Below are positions 12,001 to 27,000 of a DNA stretch of 64,000 bases, in pieces. The translations under genes were made by a program, and so were the position numbers. Origin of the DNA: Elusimicrobia bacterium RIFCSPLOWO2_02_FULL_39_32 (GTDB taxonomy: Bacteria > Elusimicrobiota > Elusimicrobia > 2-02-FULL-39-32); the NCBI GenBank assembly GCA_001800135.1, contig MGUU01000016.1:124001-188000 (forward strand), given 5' to 3'. The notes beneath the pieces are model-generated. The model ran no database searches, was not told where the DNA came from, and saw only the letters and a list, made by a program, of their open reading frames with translations. Each line of letters begins with the position of its first letter. Within the stretch, counting starts at the first letter, position 1.

Positions 12001-15000
12001 ACCTTTAGTTCTCTCTCAGACTTTAGCTCCTCCAATTCTATTTCCACATCCTGCAGGAACTGGTTTAACAATTCTTTTTTAATTTCAGAGTCAACTGGAA
12101 AATAAAAATCCATTATTTCTTTAACTGATTCATAACTATCCAGCTTCAATTGCCCTAGTACTTTTTTCTGAAGCAAGATTCTTTTTGCCAGCATATCTTT
12201 AATCATGCTCTCTTCTAAATAGGAAAAAATAACTTCAAAATTAAGAGTTTCATCTCTAAAAGGGTCTCCTATTAAATCAATTAAAATTTTATTTCTATGC
12301 AGAGATTTATGAGGATAACATTTAAGCGCTAACTCTATTTTTTGAGACAATGGCCAAGAATAACCCGCTAAACTAAGGTGATGCTCTTCTAACCAGAGTT
12401 TGAGCAGTTGATCTCCCCATTCAATGGTAAAGTCAGATTTAGGATCTTCTTTAAGCCTGGCCCAAACCGGTAGGTAATCCGCTTTTTCAGAAAGATATTT
12501 TGCATCATCAAAAGATCTTCTGCTAGAGTATTGAAGATCAGGCAACCCAAGTCCTGTGGAAAAAGGAACAAAGAGAGAGGTTATTCTAAAAAGAATTTCA
12601 AAATCTAGATCCTTTAATCCTTTGAGCTCTGCTGTTTTAAGAGCTCTTTCCAGATAAATCCAATTATATCTGCTGGGACGCAATCGCGGCAATAATTTGT
12701 TCAAAGCAGGAACCAACTTTCTCTCATCATTGGAAAAAAACCAATTCCAAGCTAAAAGCGATACAAGATCATTAAACTCTTTTGCATGAACACGATTGTT
12801 TAAGAATTGCTGTTCATGATTCAACATTAAATCAAAAATCTCTTTTTTCTCCTCTTCATTAACTAAGGATGAGAGGAGTTCTGTGTCTGGAAGATAGCCA
12901 TGAATAATAAAAATTCTTAATTGCTCTTTTAAAGGAATCCCTTCCTGATTCATAAGTTCTTTAAGAAGCTTTAACAAGGTCATGTCTGTATAAAGCTCTA
13001 GGTCGTTCGGTCTTATGATATGTGCGATTTCATGGTTATACTTTTTATAATAAAAAGCGATCAATTTCTTTTGTGCAGCTGAGTCCTTAATTTTTCCAAT
13101 AAGGAATGCATAAGTCTTTGAAAAAATATAGGATTTATTTGACCTGCCGCCGACGTCATATTTCGGGTCAATCCACTCATTTTCTAAACCATACTTTTCA
13201 AGAATAGTATCTAAAAGTCCAATGGCTTTTAGCGGCTCCATGCCAAATTCTTCTATCAGCTTCTTCATTAAAAGCTCTAAACGACTGACAATCTGCTCTC
13301 TAAACTTTTCACTCCTCATCATAAAATCAAGGAGTAAAAATAACTCTTCCTCACTTTTAAGCGCCTTATCCAGCAGTTGTGATATCCCATGATGTTTTAT
13401 CGCTTCAAACTCATCATCTAGATATGGCTCTAACTGTTTTAAAGCAAAGAACAATTCATTAAAATTTGAAATTTTTGAGAATATGAGCTCAAGGTTCCTT
13501 TGATCATATTCAAGAGTTTCTAAATTTCTGATAAATTGAGGCATTACGTGTCTATGCATGGCTAAACTCTTATAGACGTTCACTAACTCTTCCAGACTAA
13601 ACTCATCCTTTTTCTTTTCAATCTCATTTAAAATATGAACTACCATCTTATCCATATAGTCTTCAAATGATGAACCCTCTCCGCTATGCATCATGCTCCG
13701 CTCATCTTGTTGCAGAATTTCAGCCCAAGGCTGATCTACGCCAACCAAGAGATAATCATTTTCAAATTGACGAAAATGGGATAAAATTATTTCCAGAGCT
13801 TTTACGGGATTTTCCCATTGAAGAGAGCCTAAATATCCTAAGATGTTATTGTCCTCCAAATGAAGAGCTCTCTCTAAGTAACGCAACCCGCTTAAATAAA
13901 GATAGGTGATCATCTGTTTTTTATCTTTTTGGCTTAGTTGAGATAATTCAGGAGCAAGTTCTTCTGCTATTTTTTCTAATTTTCCTTTAAATTCTGAAAA
14001 TCTGGAGTGATAGAGATCCATCTCCCTTTGCCAAAAAAGAATAGCAGGTTTATAATAAACCTTTGTTTCTAAAAGTTTTGGACTAAAACTAGAATAGGGC
14101 ACTAAATTTTTTGGACCCATCCCTTGTCTTTGTTTAATCAAATAAAGATTACGTGAGATTTGATCAGCCAATAACTTCTCTGGAAGGGTTTTTAGTAATT
14201 CCGGAGAAAGAGTTATATTCTTTTCAAAAGCAATTTCTCTTGCCCATCTTTCCATATCCTTAATCTGTTCATCTGTAAAATATTCTTTTGGATTAATCTT
14301 TGAATCTAAAATAAATTTTTCTTCTAATTCCCAAGTATATCCAAGCACCATTAATGACTCCAGATGTCCCTTTTCTAAAATGATTTTTATTCCTGTTCCT
14401 GTAGGATTTTTAAACTCCTCTAACACAGTCTGAAAGCGCAATAAAATATTGAACAGATTCATCACTTTTAAAAGATCATGAAATGAGGTGGCATTTTCCG
14501 CGCTTTGTTGGAGGTTCTCAAAGGTTAATGTTCTATAGAGCTCTTGGTCAAAATAAAACCGCTCAGACCTTTTAACATTCAAAAGAGATTCTGGAATGGC
14601 TTCTGGTTCTCCATGCAGATAGCGCCAATAGTTGTGGCGAATATCATTGAATATTTTGACCACCCTGCGGTGGGTGTGAGGATGAGTTGTAGTGATCTCA
14701 ACTGATTTTTCCTCTTTCTTAAGCGCCTGCATAAAACGAAGCGCAGCCATAGGTGTATAGACTCTTTTGCCAAGCCCTTTATCAATAGTGGAAAGCCCAA
14801 CCTCATCTGCCCTATATTCTCCTGAAAGAGAAGAATGTTTATAATTGGGATCAACGCTCTCATCTTTGGCAATTATGCTATGTCCTGTTTCATGGCCTAA
14901 AATAAATTTAATCGTATCTTTATCCAAAATCTCATTCCTTTTTAAAAACTGTAAAAGTCCCCAATTAAATTCAATCACTTTTTCATTTGGATAAAATCCA

Positions 15001-18000
15001 GCATTAATATCATCGCTGTCTGAAACCACGAACAGATATTCTTGCTCAGGCAAACCAAGATCGCGCAAAGCAGCTTTGGCTAATCTCTCTGCTATGCGCA
15101 CAATTTCAAAAGATGGATCAATAATGCCTGAAATCCTTTTAATTTGGTCTAGCCTTGCTCTTGCTTGCGGTGAAAACCGTTCTGATTCTCTGCCATTCAT
15201 TCGCAAAATAAAGGAGGGCAAAAGTTTCATTTGATAAGCATCAATAATTTCCCAACTAAAATGAATTAGAACAGAACCAGTAAGCGTAAGAATAGGATGG
15301 CCGGGGAATAGGATAAAAGGAAGGTTAAAAAGGATTGAAGCAAATGCGCGGGAACGGAAAAAACCGCCTGAGAACTCTTTTGCAAGCTCTTTAGGCCATC
15401 CCTGCCATTTAGCTGAATCTCTATATTTTAACCAGCGTACAATGGTATGAGAAAACAAAAAGCCCGGTAAGCTCCAAACTATGCCAATAGTTAAACCTAT
15501 CAATGAATCCCAGCCAAGAAAAGAAAATGCCATTGGCAAACCCACAAACCCAATCCAGCGATAAATCGCCTCTTCTCCAATAGAGACTCCTACATAATAA
15601 ATAACTCTTTGCTGCCAATTTTTAAATTTTTCCGGCTGAAGGATTGGAGCTAAAATATCAGCGGATTTGCTCTCTTTAGATTTTTTTACTCTTTTACCTA
15701 AATCCCTAAACAAAAATCCAATCTTTTCTCTAGCGCTCATCAGCGACTTAAATTTCTCTTTTACCTGTTCCATAAATGCTTCTGGGGTTAAAGAGCGATC
15801 CACAAAATATTTAAAAATAATATTTAATTTTTGTTCCTCGCTTAAATGTTGAAAAAGATATCCAGCTTTTGTAAAGAAAACTGAAGTGTAGAGATATTCC
15901 TTAGGGATTGATTGCCCAGGATTTACACTCAGCCAAATCATTGCTTCTAGCAAATCTCTTTGATTTTTCGGAGTTCTGGCAACTTCCTCTGCGGAACCAG
16001 AATCTATTAAGATCACCTTAATCTTATCCCCTTCCCTCAAGATATGGAAATTCCCTCCGTGCGGGTCTGCTAAATAAAACCCATATTCAAACATCTGCTT
16101 CATCAGGAAATCAAAAATAGCCTGTTTAACCTCTTCCAACTCTTTTTTATTCAAAATGCCTGCTGCTATTAATTTTTCTTCTTTGTCCAGAGAGATCCCT
16201 CCCGCCAAATCAGTTTCCATAGTCACATCTTGATGGATCGTGCCTTCATGAATGCGGGCGATACCCATCTCTACAACTGTTTTTCCATCTGAAAGTTTGT
16301 AAGGGCTCTTTTCGTTTGTCTCCATGATCTGCTGTTCAAATCTTTTTGTGATGCGAAGCTCATTCTGAAAATCCACATCTTCAGCAATAGCGCCAGAAAT
16401 TCTATCTCCTAAACCCTCTGGGATTTTAAATCCCTTTCTTGTTAATTCTTCTAAAACACTTTTAAGAAATTTAAGATCCTCCCCCATCATCTGCGCAACC
16501 TCAGGCCGTTTAATTTTTATCACATGCTCACTTAAAGCTCCCTTTCTTTTTACTGTATAAACAATCTTTACAGAAGCGCTTCCCAAAGGAGCCCCAACAG
16601 TTTCAAAATTTTCCTCAAAGCCTCCCGGATAAACATTTTCTATGGTTTCAAACACCACCATCTTGCTTAAAGGATCAGCCCGGCTAGAAAGATTGTTTAA
16701 AGATTCTCTTAACTCCTGAGGAAGAGAAATATCATAAGAATGCGCCAGCACCTGAGCCATTTTTACCCCAACAAGACCCAAAGACTCAAAAAATTTAGCG
16801 ATCACCTCTGATTCATTCGCATTTTCTCCCTCTAAAACAGAGCCCAAATTAATAGAAAGCGCTTGCACAATTTTTAGTTTGCGTTCAACATTGCTCTGAT
16901 TTAGAACAGTTTGAAGGATCGTCTTCAGTTTCCTCTTTGGAAGCTCACCCTCTTTAGGCATCACTTTTTCAAAGACCGCTTCCATAAAATTTTCATATTC
17001 GCCTTCAGTCTCTAATATCCCATTTTCTCCAACAAATATCCTACGAATAAATTCCTCTTTTGCGCTCTTGCCTAAACGATTGAGATGAATTCCATCGTTC
17101 TTCATTCTAAATCGAGATTCACTTGCTCCCACAAATGTCTCTTTTAAACGGTCTAACTGAACCCCAAAAAACTCTTCTAGTTCAATGATTAAAAGAGGTT
17201 TTTTCTTAACTCCCAATATCCACAAAAGAATCTCTTTTTTATCCTTTGCGCTCGCGTCCTGAATAAAACTCTTTAATTGGTCTTCATAAAAAACAGTTTC
17301 AGTGGTTTTCTTATCTTTAATTACATCCCCTTTATATTGATAAAGCAGACCTTTTATCAAGCTATATTCATGGTTGGTTCTTGCAACTTCCAAAATGGAA
17401 AATAAAATATCGTCCCTAAGATATCCAGACTCAAAATATTTTTGAGTAACACGAACATTTCTTTCAATGCAGTTATAATGCTCATCCCTGCTCATTTCTT
17501 TGCTTGGAACATAGAGCTCAGGCTTCAATGACCTTTCTAACTCCCAAGAAAGAACACTATATTTATCTTTAAAGTACGGATTGAAGAATTCAGCTAAAAG
17601 AGAGCTTAAATTTTTAAGCAGCTCCTCTCTTTTTTTTGGATCAGCGCTTAAACGAACAATTTCATTTTCAGACAAGATCTCTAAATATTTATCCCGAACA
17701 GGAGAGGCTCTTTGAAACATCTTTTTAATATACTCTCTTTTTTCATTGAATGGTTTTAAAGGGTCTAGCATTACATTTTCTATGTGGCTTCCAAACAACT
17801 CTGGAATGGAACTGTCCAGATGAGTCTCTTTCTCCTGAAAATCAAAGTGAAGGAGTTCTACTTTGGTTCTTGAGCGGAACTTTTGGTTATAAAAAAGGAT
17901 GAGCCGTCTGACTAAAATCATGCTCCAACGATCTTCATAAAGCCTTCTTAAAAGCTCCTCTCTAAAATAGTTTTCTACCTGCCTGTCTGCAAAATCCACA

Positions 18001-21000
18001 TCCAGTTCTGTTATCTCACTGTTATATCGAGCCCCTAAAAACTCTTTTACAGCTTGGATATATCTCTCTTTATCAGAGTCTGCCCCCTCTATAAGCTCTA
18101 AATGAAAATTTTTAAGATACCGGTATTTCTGATAAAGATCTAAGAAATCCCAGATCACTCCTACCTCTCCAATGGTCTTAAAGGGAGCTGACAGGAATTG
18201 TCCTGTGGCAGCTAAAAATCTACGAATGTGGTTAAATAAATCTGTTATGAATTGACCTATTGCTCCTACTAACTCCTTTAAAAAAAGAACTATTTTTTCC
18301 CAAAAGCCTTTAACTGCTGCCAGAATTTTTTCTAGGAGAGAAAGTTTAATAAAAATTTCCCCTAATGCATTAATTTTGTATATATCGTTATCTGCTATTT
18401 TAATCTTTTCTTCTAATCCTTCAACTTCAGAGATCGAATCATAATATTTATTTTCTTTATAATCTCTTCCTCCCAAACCAGACTTTTTCTCTCCACTTTT
18501 CTTTAATCCCCAATAAGACAAAAGAGTTGAATTGATCACTTCCATCCTTTTATCATAAGAAAGAAGAGGAGCAATCTCTTCTAAAGCATCCAATATCTCT
18601 CTATTCTCTTGCATATTTCCCAGAGTTTTTTTTAATTTCTTAAGATCAATCCTCCCTTCTAATTTAAAAGATGGGTATACTTTATGCACCATCTTTGCAA
18701 GCAAATAGAGAAGCATGTAATCTCTTAAAATAGATTTGGGCAGAAAACTTTTTATCTCTTGCAAAAGTTCAGAAAAACTTTTTTCTGAATTTAAAAGATA
18801 GTGGAATAGAGTAGAGCCCTCTTCTTCATCAGCGAGGAAATCTCTTCTATCCAGATATTTTGGAACACCAAAAATCAGTCTTTTGAAAATACGCTCAAAA
18901 GCTCTTGTTATATTGATTCGCATTCGCTTTAAAAATTCTGATTCACCTATTTTTTCAAAAAAACCTATCATTTTTTGTTTATCTGGTCCATCCTTATCCT
19001 CAAGTGGTAAATCTTCAAACTCTCCATACACCAACTCTCCTTGAAACATGGAATATTCTCCAGGAGTTTCATCCACTTTTGCCACGCGTTCAACCTCTTT
19101 CTCTTGTCCCGTCATCTTTAAATAAACCAGGTAGTTAAAATAAACTATGAACTCTGACCAGGTCTGCGCTTGGTAAAATGCTTTGTTCAAGATCACCTCT
19201 TCCGGAGATGGGGTTCCATAGTAATAGGACATATCAATTCCAGCCCGACCTTTGTCTATTCTCTCCATTGAAAAAAGTGTTGGGACTCCCCGCTCCTCCT
19301 GCTTTTTTCTCAAAGTATCACTATTTAAAAATAAAGCAAGAATTTCTAAATCTTCCTTTTTGATTAAAGGGTCTTGAATCATCTCCAACACCTTTTCATT
19401 GAAATCACTTGCGCTTAAAACCCCGCCGCTATCAAAAAAATATATTAACTGAAAAATCCGTTCTGACTCTGGCAGTTGATCCATTGAAAAGCCTGCTTCT
19501 TTTAGGATCCGGACACACTCCTGTTTAAGAAATTCTTTTTCTTCTGGACCATAAAGAGCCCTTACTGTAAACCACAAAAGTTCAGAAATATCTCCCATTT
19601 TTAAAGGTTTATAACCAGACTCATTCCTTCTTACCTTATCGTGTGAGTCAATGAAAGCTTTTAGTATTTTTAATTTCTGGATATCATTTAAACCAAATGA
19701 ACGATTAATAAACGCTCTATAGATAGAGCCAAGATCACTCTCAATACCCAACACCATAGCGCTGAGGGTTGCTCCACGACCTATTAAAAATAGTTCAATG
19801 ATCTCTTCAATTTCACCATTTCTTAAATTGTCATAAAAAAGGACTTTATTAGGATTTTGAGATTGGATTGCAGAGATATAGCTCCTTAAAACCTGTTCGC
19901 GTAGATGCGCTGAGCTATAGATCGCTTCCCTTATAACTTTTGAGTTTTGATCTTTTAAAAGCTCCTGATAAACAAAATCTCCTACAGCTTTTATGGAATG
20001 CAGGGAGTCGTTCTTCAAAAAATAGTCTAATAATATTTTATGGTCACTTTTAAGTTTACGGCCTTGGTTCCCAACCTCTTGAATAATTGAATTGACCAAC
20101 TTCTCACTATTCCAATAACCTTTTCCCAGAAACTCCTTTTCCTTATGAAGAATCAAATCTAAAATTCCAAGGAGTTCCCCTAAAGACATGGTTGAAAAAT
20201 GAGAAGAAATTTTATCAATAACCGCGCCCATATATTTCGAAAAAAATTCTCTCTTAAGGGAATAAAATTCTCCTAAAAAATTTCCAAAACTTTTATTTTC
20301 ATCCTCAAGATCAAAACCCATTTCTTGAGGATAAACAGCTGATTTAAGAACACGGATCAAATCTTCCAACTTTAAATCCTTAACTATTCCTTGCATGCGT
20401 TCTCGAATTTCAATTGCGTCTCTAAAATCACCATAACCGCCAAGCACATCTTTGTCAGGGCGATCCTTAAGCGACATCATCATTAAAAATGCCAAAGGAT
20501 CCTCTCTATAACTTACAAGAGATTCAGCGCGTTTTCTAATTGCATCTATGGCTCTATCCTTTTCTTTGGAAACAGATTGAATTCTTTCATTCTCAAGCAG
20601 CAAAGGAAAATAAATTTTCTCAAGCAATTTTGAAACAAGCAAGTAGAGTCTTTGCTCTTCATTTGAAGCATGTTCCCAATCCAAACTGCCTCTCTTAGGC
20701 AATTCTCCTGTGGCAAAAACACTTAAAATGCAATAAGCCACAATCTCTTCTACACTACTATCCCTACGAAGATTAAAGTAAGGCGCTCCCCACAAATGTT
20801 CGCTATTAAGAATGGTATAAGAGCGAAATGTATAATTTTTTTCGTTGAATTCATGCAGTTCCCTTATCGCATCCTCTATTTCCTGGATAAGATCACTGGA
20901 AACAATATTCCTGATCTCATCCTTAGCAACGCCATTGGAAATTTTTTCCAAAGTACTGGTCATTCCCCAACTAATTAAAAATTCTAATTCTTCCATATTC

Positions 21001-24000
21001 TTTGCATTTTTTGCAGTCTCTTCTACTTCTTCCAAACTCTTAATTGCCAATAATCTCTCTTGGGAAACACGATTCTTGCTTCTTTCTCCATTTAATTCAT
21101 CTATGGTTTTCTGACTAAATTTTTCTGTTTCTTCAGCCTTTACTTTACGCCAGTTGCTTCTTTTCCTAATCTTTTTCAAATACTCAATCCGGGTTTCAGG
21201 GGGAGCATGCTTATCAATCATTGTTTGAAATTTATTCCTAAATTTCTTCTCCTTTGCCATTTTCTCAAAAAATAGAGTGATCTCACTTACACTGTAACCT
21301 GCATTGTTTACCAGCTCAACTGCCCGCACATCCGCATCTTGCTCCCTTCCATACTTATCTATATGTTGTTCTAATTTTCCCGCAATCAAATCATCTATAG
21401 ATTTAAACCCAGCATTCAGTTGAATTCGCCCTGCATCAAAATCCTCTCTAAACTGAATGAGGTGAACGACTTCATGAGCTAATATAAATGCGATCAAATC
21501 TTTTGTAAGTGTTCCTTCCTTCAAAAGCTCCTTAAAGAGTCCCATGTTAATCACAACAAAATTAAGATATAGATAGGCTCCTGCATTAGCAGAATTTAGA
21601 TCAGCAAGGAAGATGTCCGCATCTAGAAGTCCTTCTGCTCTATCTCTTTCCCCGGCTGAAATCAGATAGTCCCTGGCTGCGCCAAGAACATCTTTAAAAA
21701 TTTTCTCTGTCTCCTCATACAAAGCCCGAAATTCATCATCTTCTCTGCTAATCAGGCTCTTTTCAGATTTTAGTTTTCTAATCACCTCTCTTTTTATTAC
21801 TGGATCATAAATATACTTATCTCCCTTTTGAGCTCCTCCCTGCGCTCCTTCTTTACCTCCAGCTTCCCCCAGATAATTAACTATTTCTAAAATTCCGGTT
21901 TCTGAATCAGGTTTGTTTTCTTTGGCTTTCTCACTAAGTTTAGAGCTCAATTCCTGATTTTGCTCTTCTCCAAACGCTCTATCTTGTAAACCAAACAGAA
22001 GCTCTTTGCCTTTTAATCCTGTTTTTAAATTAAGCAAGAGGAGATGCCTTTCCCTTAAAGGTATCTCATACGAATATTCTTCCTTTGCATACTCAATAAA
22101 TTCAACTAAAGAGTCATCAGTCAGCGCCCTACCCAGAGCTTCCCATTGAGCGTATATTTCCCTCAAGGTTCTACCTGATCCCCTTAAAAAAGTGTGGGGA
22201 AAAAGTTCTTTTTCGCTCGTATCCCAATCCCGATAATAAAAATAATAGGAGATAATCTCTTTGTATTGAGAAGCAAGCGTTAGCTCCTCATCTTGAGGCT
22301 GAAGCGCCAGCTCCTCATCCTTACCCTTAGTAAGATATTTTTGAGCATGAAATGGATTTTTCCTCAAATGTGACTCTAATTCATGGATAAATCCATCCAA
22401 TGCTACAATTCCAGGAATATTCCCTTTCTCTTTCCAGTCGTCAAGGAACATTGAAATTTCCCAAGGCATGAGCTTCTTATAAATATTTTCCATCCCATTC
22501 TTAGCAAAATAACTTTCCGCAGCCTCATGGAACAATCCAATGGGATCATCCAATAGAAAATCAGCAATCGCAATGGTCTCTCCCCCATCCACTTTTACTT
22601 TGCTGATTCCAAAGATCGAATCGCTATTTTCTTCCAAAACCAAAAAAGTTTGAGGTAGTTTTAGCAAAGCATAATCAATGATCTCTTTTGCTAAGCTATC
22701 CTCTGTTTTCTTTTTTAAACTATTTAGAGATCCTTTTACTCCATAGGATTGCCACATTTGAGCTTTGATCTCTATTTCTTTCTCCTCACCGGTTTCTAGA
22801 TTCTTAACTTTTGCAGAAACTTTCCCCTGATTCTGCCCTGTCTCGGTGTAAGATGGAAGAGAAAGAAGCTGATATTTCCCCATCAACCCTGCTTCCATAA
22901 AGGGCAGGTGTTTTGAAAAAAATAAAGAATAGAATTTATCCCATATTGCAGCTAGATTGAAAAAATGAGAACCAATCTTCACTCTTACATTGCTTATTAA
23001 GGCTGGTATAAACTGTCCTGTAGCATTGGTTATAAAATGAATGATGGTAGAACCAAAAACAATTGTAAGAATAAGATAGAACGGAGAAAGTGGAAGGAAG
23101 CCAAGAGCGATGTTCACAGATGCGATGAATCCAGCAAAGGCAAGGTTGACAGGAGGCGCTCTTTCTGCCCCATATATTTTTAAATCAGCTAAATGCCCAG
23201 CAAAAAATAAACTCCAGCTGAACAAATTCGCCAATCGAATGGCCATGGTTAAATCACCGCCAGTTGCCCAATAAACAGAAATGCCAATCAGAACAGTTCC
23301 AACTGTTAGAACCAGAAAATTTTCTAAAATCGGCGCGATCCATTGGTCATAGATCGGCTCTAAATTTGGAAAGAGTTTTACAATCGGCCGCTTTAACCAC
23401 AACATGATTCCGCCCACATTTTTATCCCTCCCTGATTTTAAATCCATGATTCTGATAAAATTCTCCAGACGCTTTTCAGCTGGCAATTCGGCGGGAATAC
23501 TGTCCCACACTGCGGATAAATTAGGGTTATATCCATCTCTTAAATAATCATTGACTCGAACTAGTTTTACAATAACGCTTTTTGGTATTTCTTCATGATC
23601 CCGCACAAGTTCGTTAAAAAGCTTTTCCATACGTGTGGACATTTCGCCGTATTGTTCTTTTATAATTTCATTCGCCCTTTCCTTCCAAGGAAAAGAATCA
23701 TCCTTTGTCAGCTTTATTAATGCAAAAAGCGGCAGAGAGTAATTATTCCTCCTGCTGCTTCTGAACACGGCTTGTCTCACTCTAGGGTTTTTATGAAACG
23801 ACATTTCAATTAATTCTTCGTCTGTTGTATGCCAATTTTTCGTTACCTCTATTGCCAATAATGGATCTAACCTCAAAAATTCCCTCAACTTCCTAGATTT
23901 TGTGGCCCACGAAAAACTTCTTTTCAATCCTTGAGGCGCGTGCTGCATAAAATCTTGAATGCTCAATGATCCATTTTCAAACAGAATCTCCAAATCCTTA

Positions 24001-27000
24001 TCATTTAGTCTAGGAAGATTAGAAGCAAATACAAAGTCCGAGTCTGATTTAGCTAAGATTGTATTGGAAATTTGATACAGCGCCGCAGCAATCATCCAAA
24101 ATTTCTCTGGATCACTCTTTACCAATGAAACGAGTTCATCCATTGATCTCATCGTTCTCCAATTAGAATCAGGCACAATCCTGTTCAAATAACCCATCAG
24201 CCCGTTATTACGGCCAAGGGTAGTCTCCAAAGATGGATGATTCACAAGTTTTAATGTCGTATCTTCAAATTTAATGAGTCCACGCGCAGTTAATTCGTTC
24301 GCTATAAAAACGCCAGACTCAGAAAAAATAGATTTATTCTCCGATTTACTGGATACCCCAAATGAATCAGTAGAAGAATCAGAATCAAAATGAATTATTT
24401 TCATTGCGAACTTTTCTAGACCCAATAATCTTAAAAATTTATAAATCATAACTAATCGCATCGTATCCGTAGTTAAAGGTGTGGATAAATCATCAATCTC
24501 GCTTATCTTATATGCGTTTGAACCAGATAATGAAAGATGTTCTATAAAGTACTCATCAAATCCCTCAGGTGAATATTTATTTTGATCGGAAACAATTTCA
24601 TTGAACGATTTCATTTCAGCATAAATACTAAAAGGCAAAAATCCCCATTCATGGTACAAGTCATCTTCAGTTGCAAACCATTTAATTCCAACCCTTTGTC
24701 CTTTAGGAATCCAGCTGTTTCCGTTCTCATCAACCGGTCTCCAGTGATATACGGGATTGCCGGCATCGTCTACCGTATAACGCATTGCGGGGTCCAGAGA
24801 CCATGCCATAGACAATAGATTCCCGTCATGATTTCTAAAATAGTCGGATCCATCCTCCTCCTCTCTTGCATCCTCCCCGCCAAGGATCAAACCCGGCTCT
24901 CGAGCCATCGCTTTATAATAATGGCCGATAGACGCAATCGCTTTTAATAGATTAACCGTTTTCTTTTCATGATCTACGCTTAAACTCATCGCCTTTGTAA
25001 GAAGTTCTTTGTAGGAAGGGCGATAACCGTTGGGATTCCTAGAATTTGATTGTCCTGTTACCCAATCGAGAAGACTCCCAGCCACATTGATCTCTAAGAA
25101 CGTTACATTGGGATGATACAGGGCATGGCCTATCAATGCAGCCAGTCCGTAAACATTCATATTTTTTGGTAAAGGCAATGTGACGGTATATCCTTGATTC
25201 GTAAATTCTTGAATGGCTTCTTCAAAAACACGCTCAATATTTTTTGCCATACGTTTTCTTGTAAGCCCCATAATAGGTTTTGGAGCTGCGGAAGTCTCAG
25301 ACACAACACCCATAGCCAAGGGTTGAGTTCTATTGAGCATCTGCGCCATAGAAGCATAGAGATTTTCCATCCCATCCAAAATTTCTTGTGATTGTTTAAA
25401 GGCCAAAGCTTTCAAATTCCCAATATCATTTACACTTTCCAATACTGCCAGGTCTTGACGCAAATTTTTATAAAAGAGTGCGAACACCTGCTGTCTTGTG
25501 CCAGGTTTAAGTGAAGCGAAATACCTGCTAAACTCCAATTGGTCTTTATTCGGCCATTGGGCAACTTCGGAGAGATACCGGTAAAGCAATTCGGGCTCTG
25601 TCCGCAAACCATTAAAGAGATCATCCAATTGCCTCTGATCCCATAGATTTTGAATTCGGTTGATTGAAATAAGCGCAGAAACAGGGAGATCATTAGAATA
25701 TTCTTTGAATATTTTCTGCCACAACAGCCGGTCAGCTTTCTTTTGTTCGATTGAATTATCAATATCGCTGACACCGGCTTTTGTCAGAATTTTTTGAAGA
25801 AGGGAAGCAGAATCGTTTACTGATATAGGAGAATATTTTTTAAAAAAGTGCGGGGATTTAAGAACATGCTGAATGGATATTCCATCCCCAATCAATCTGG
25901 CTCCATCGTATGCTAAAGACATCGCTCCAGATAAAGTACCGGTAGTCAGCATGAGTGCCATCAAACCCCATCTAAAAATAGTTCTAGAAATTGTCAACGC
26001 TCTAAACCTTAAACGTCCTGCAAACGTGGAAGGAGGTTCAGAGGTTTTCTTCTGCTGTTTGATTTGTGCGCCTACTGCGCGCATGTTGATTGACCTGTGC
26101 CAAACCACTAAAGCAGCGGCGCTAAAAACTGCCGTAACCCAGAGACCCGCAAGGGGAAGAGCAGCAACTAGAGTTGTGGCTAAAGTAAGAATCAAAACGC
26201 TTTTACTCCAAAAAGCGTTTCGATTAAAGATGAAATGAGGCAGCCAAAAAGTTAGACCAAAAATTAAAGGCGCTAACACCGCAAAACTTGCGGGCAGAAA
26301 CATGTACGCAACGGCGCCGACTCCAAAAGCGATCAGCTGCTCAAACCACCAGGCAACATATTTTGTGTACCATACAGGTTTAAACCAGTTTCCAGCTCCT
26401 CTACCAATAAAAACCTTCTCGAAATATACCACAAACCTCAAGACTCCTTCTCTAAAAGAGCTCCACTGGATTTTCTGAGAATCTTTCCCAATCTTTTTTT
26501 TCCAATTTTTCCAAGAGGTGACATTCACGGTATGGTTCTTCCCTTTCACTTCAAAGACAACTTCATATCCGCTTCCAACTTTTCTGCTTCTTTTATAAAT
26601 AAACCATTCAGGATCTGTCTTTAATTTATCTTTTAACATTGTCATTGCTATAAAGTAGGGGACCATCACCAAATCTTGAGTAAACTCATCTTCATTTTGG
26701 AATTCACGGTCATAGGGAATATTGCTGTCAGCCATCCTATGGGCAAACCAAAGCTGCTGATTGATCGCATCCTGAGAATAGTGGCCTACTCCAGTTTTAT
26801 TTACAAATTCTTCCCCTTCTGCTGTACCAACCAAAGCTAGAGATTCACCTTCCCTTCTTGTCATGCTCCCTTGCTCAACCTCATCAGAATTTTCAATATG
26901 GACTTTCTCATGTGAAATAGTCAAGATGCGTTGTGCAAGTCCTCCTCTCCTTCCCAAAATATATCCTGGTCGTCCATCTTTAAAAGTTGCCGCCATAGCT

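Larger units (their letters stand above)
15800..21850 (-). repeat. Paralogous block I of giant gene (M48-like, helical, UbiB-like)
   Basis: This block of about 6 kb and the block at 600-6490 share the same order of motifs and long stretches of similar protein: the M48 segment, the helical middle (for example FGVPKYLDRRDF against FGVPKYLDRRDL), and the kinase (SSRADPLSKMVVFETIENVY in both). The similarity is at protein level, so the duplication is not recent. Spacing from the HExxH motif to DPHGGN is 5.4 kb here and 5.2 kb in the other block. Confidence 0.8.

Noticed and set aside
25873-26238. Plus-strand frame of 121 codons
   Set aside because: Antisense to membrane helices of the giant protein; no ribosome site, and the composition looks like a mirror of those helices.
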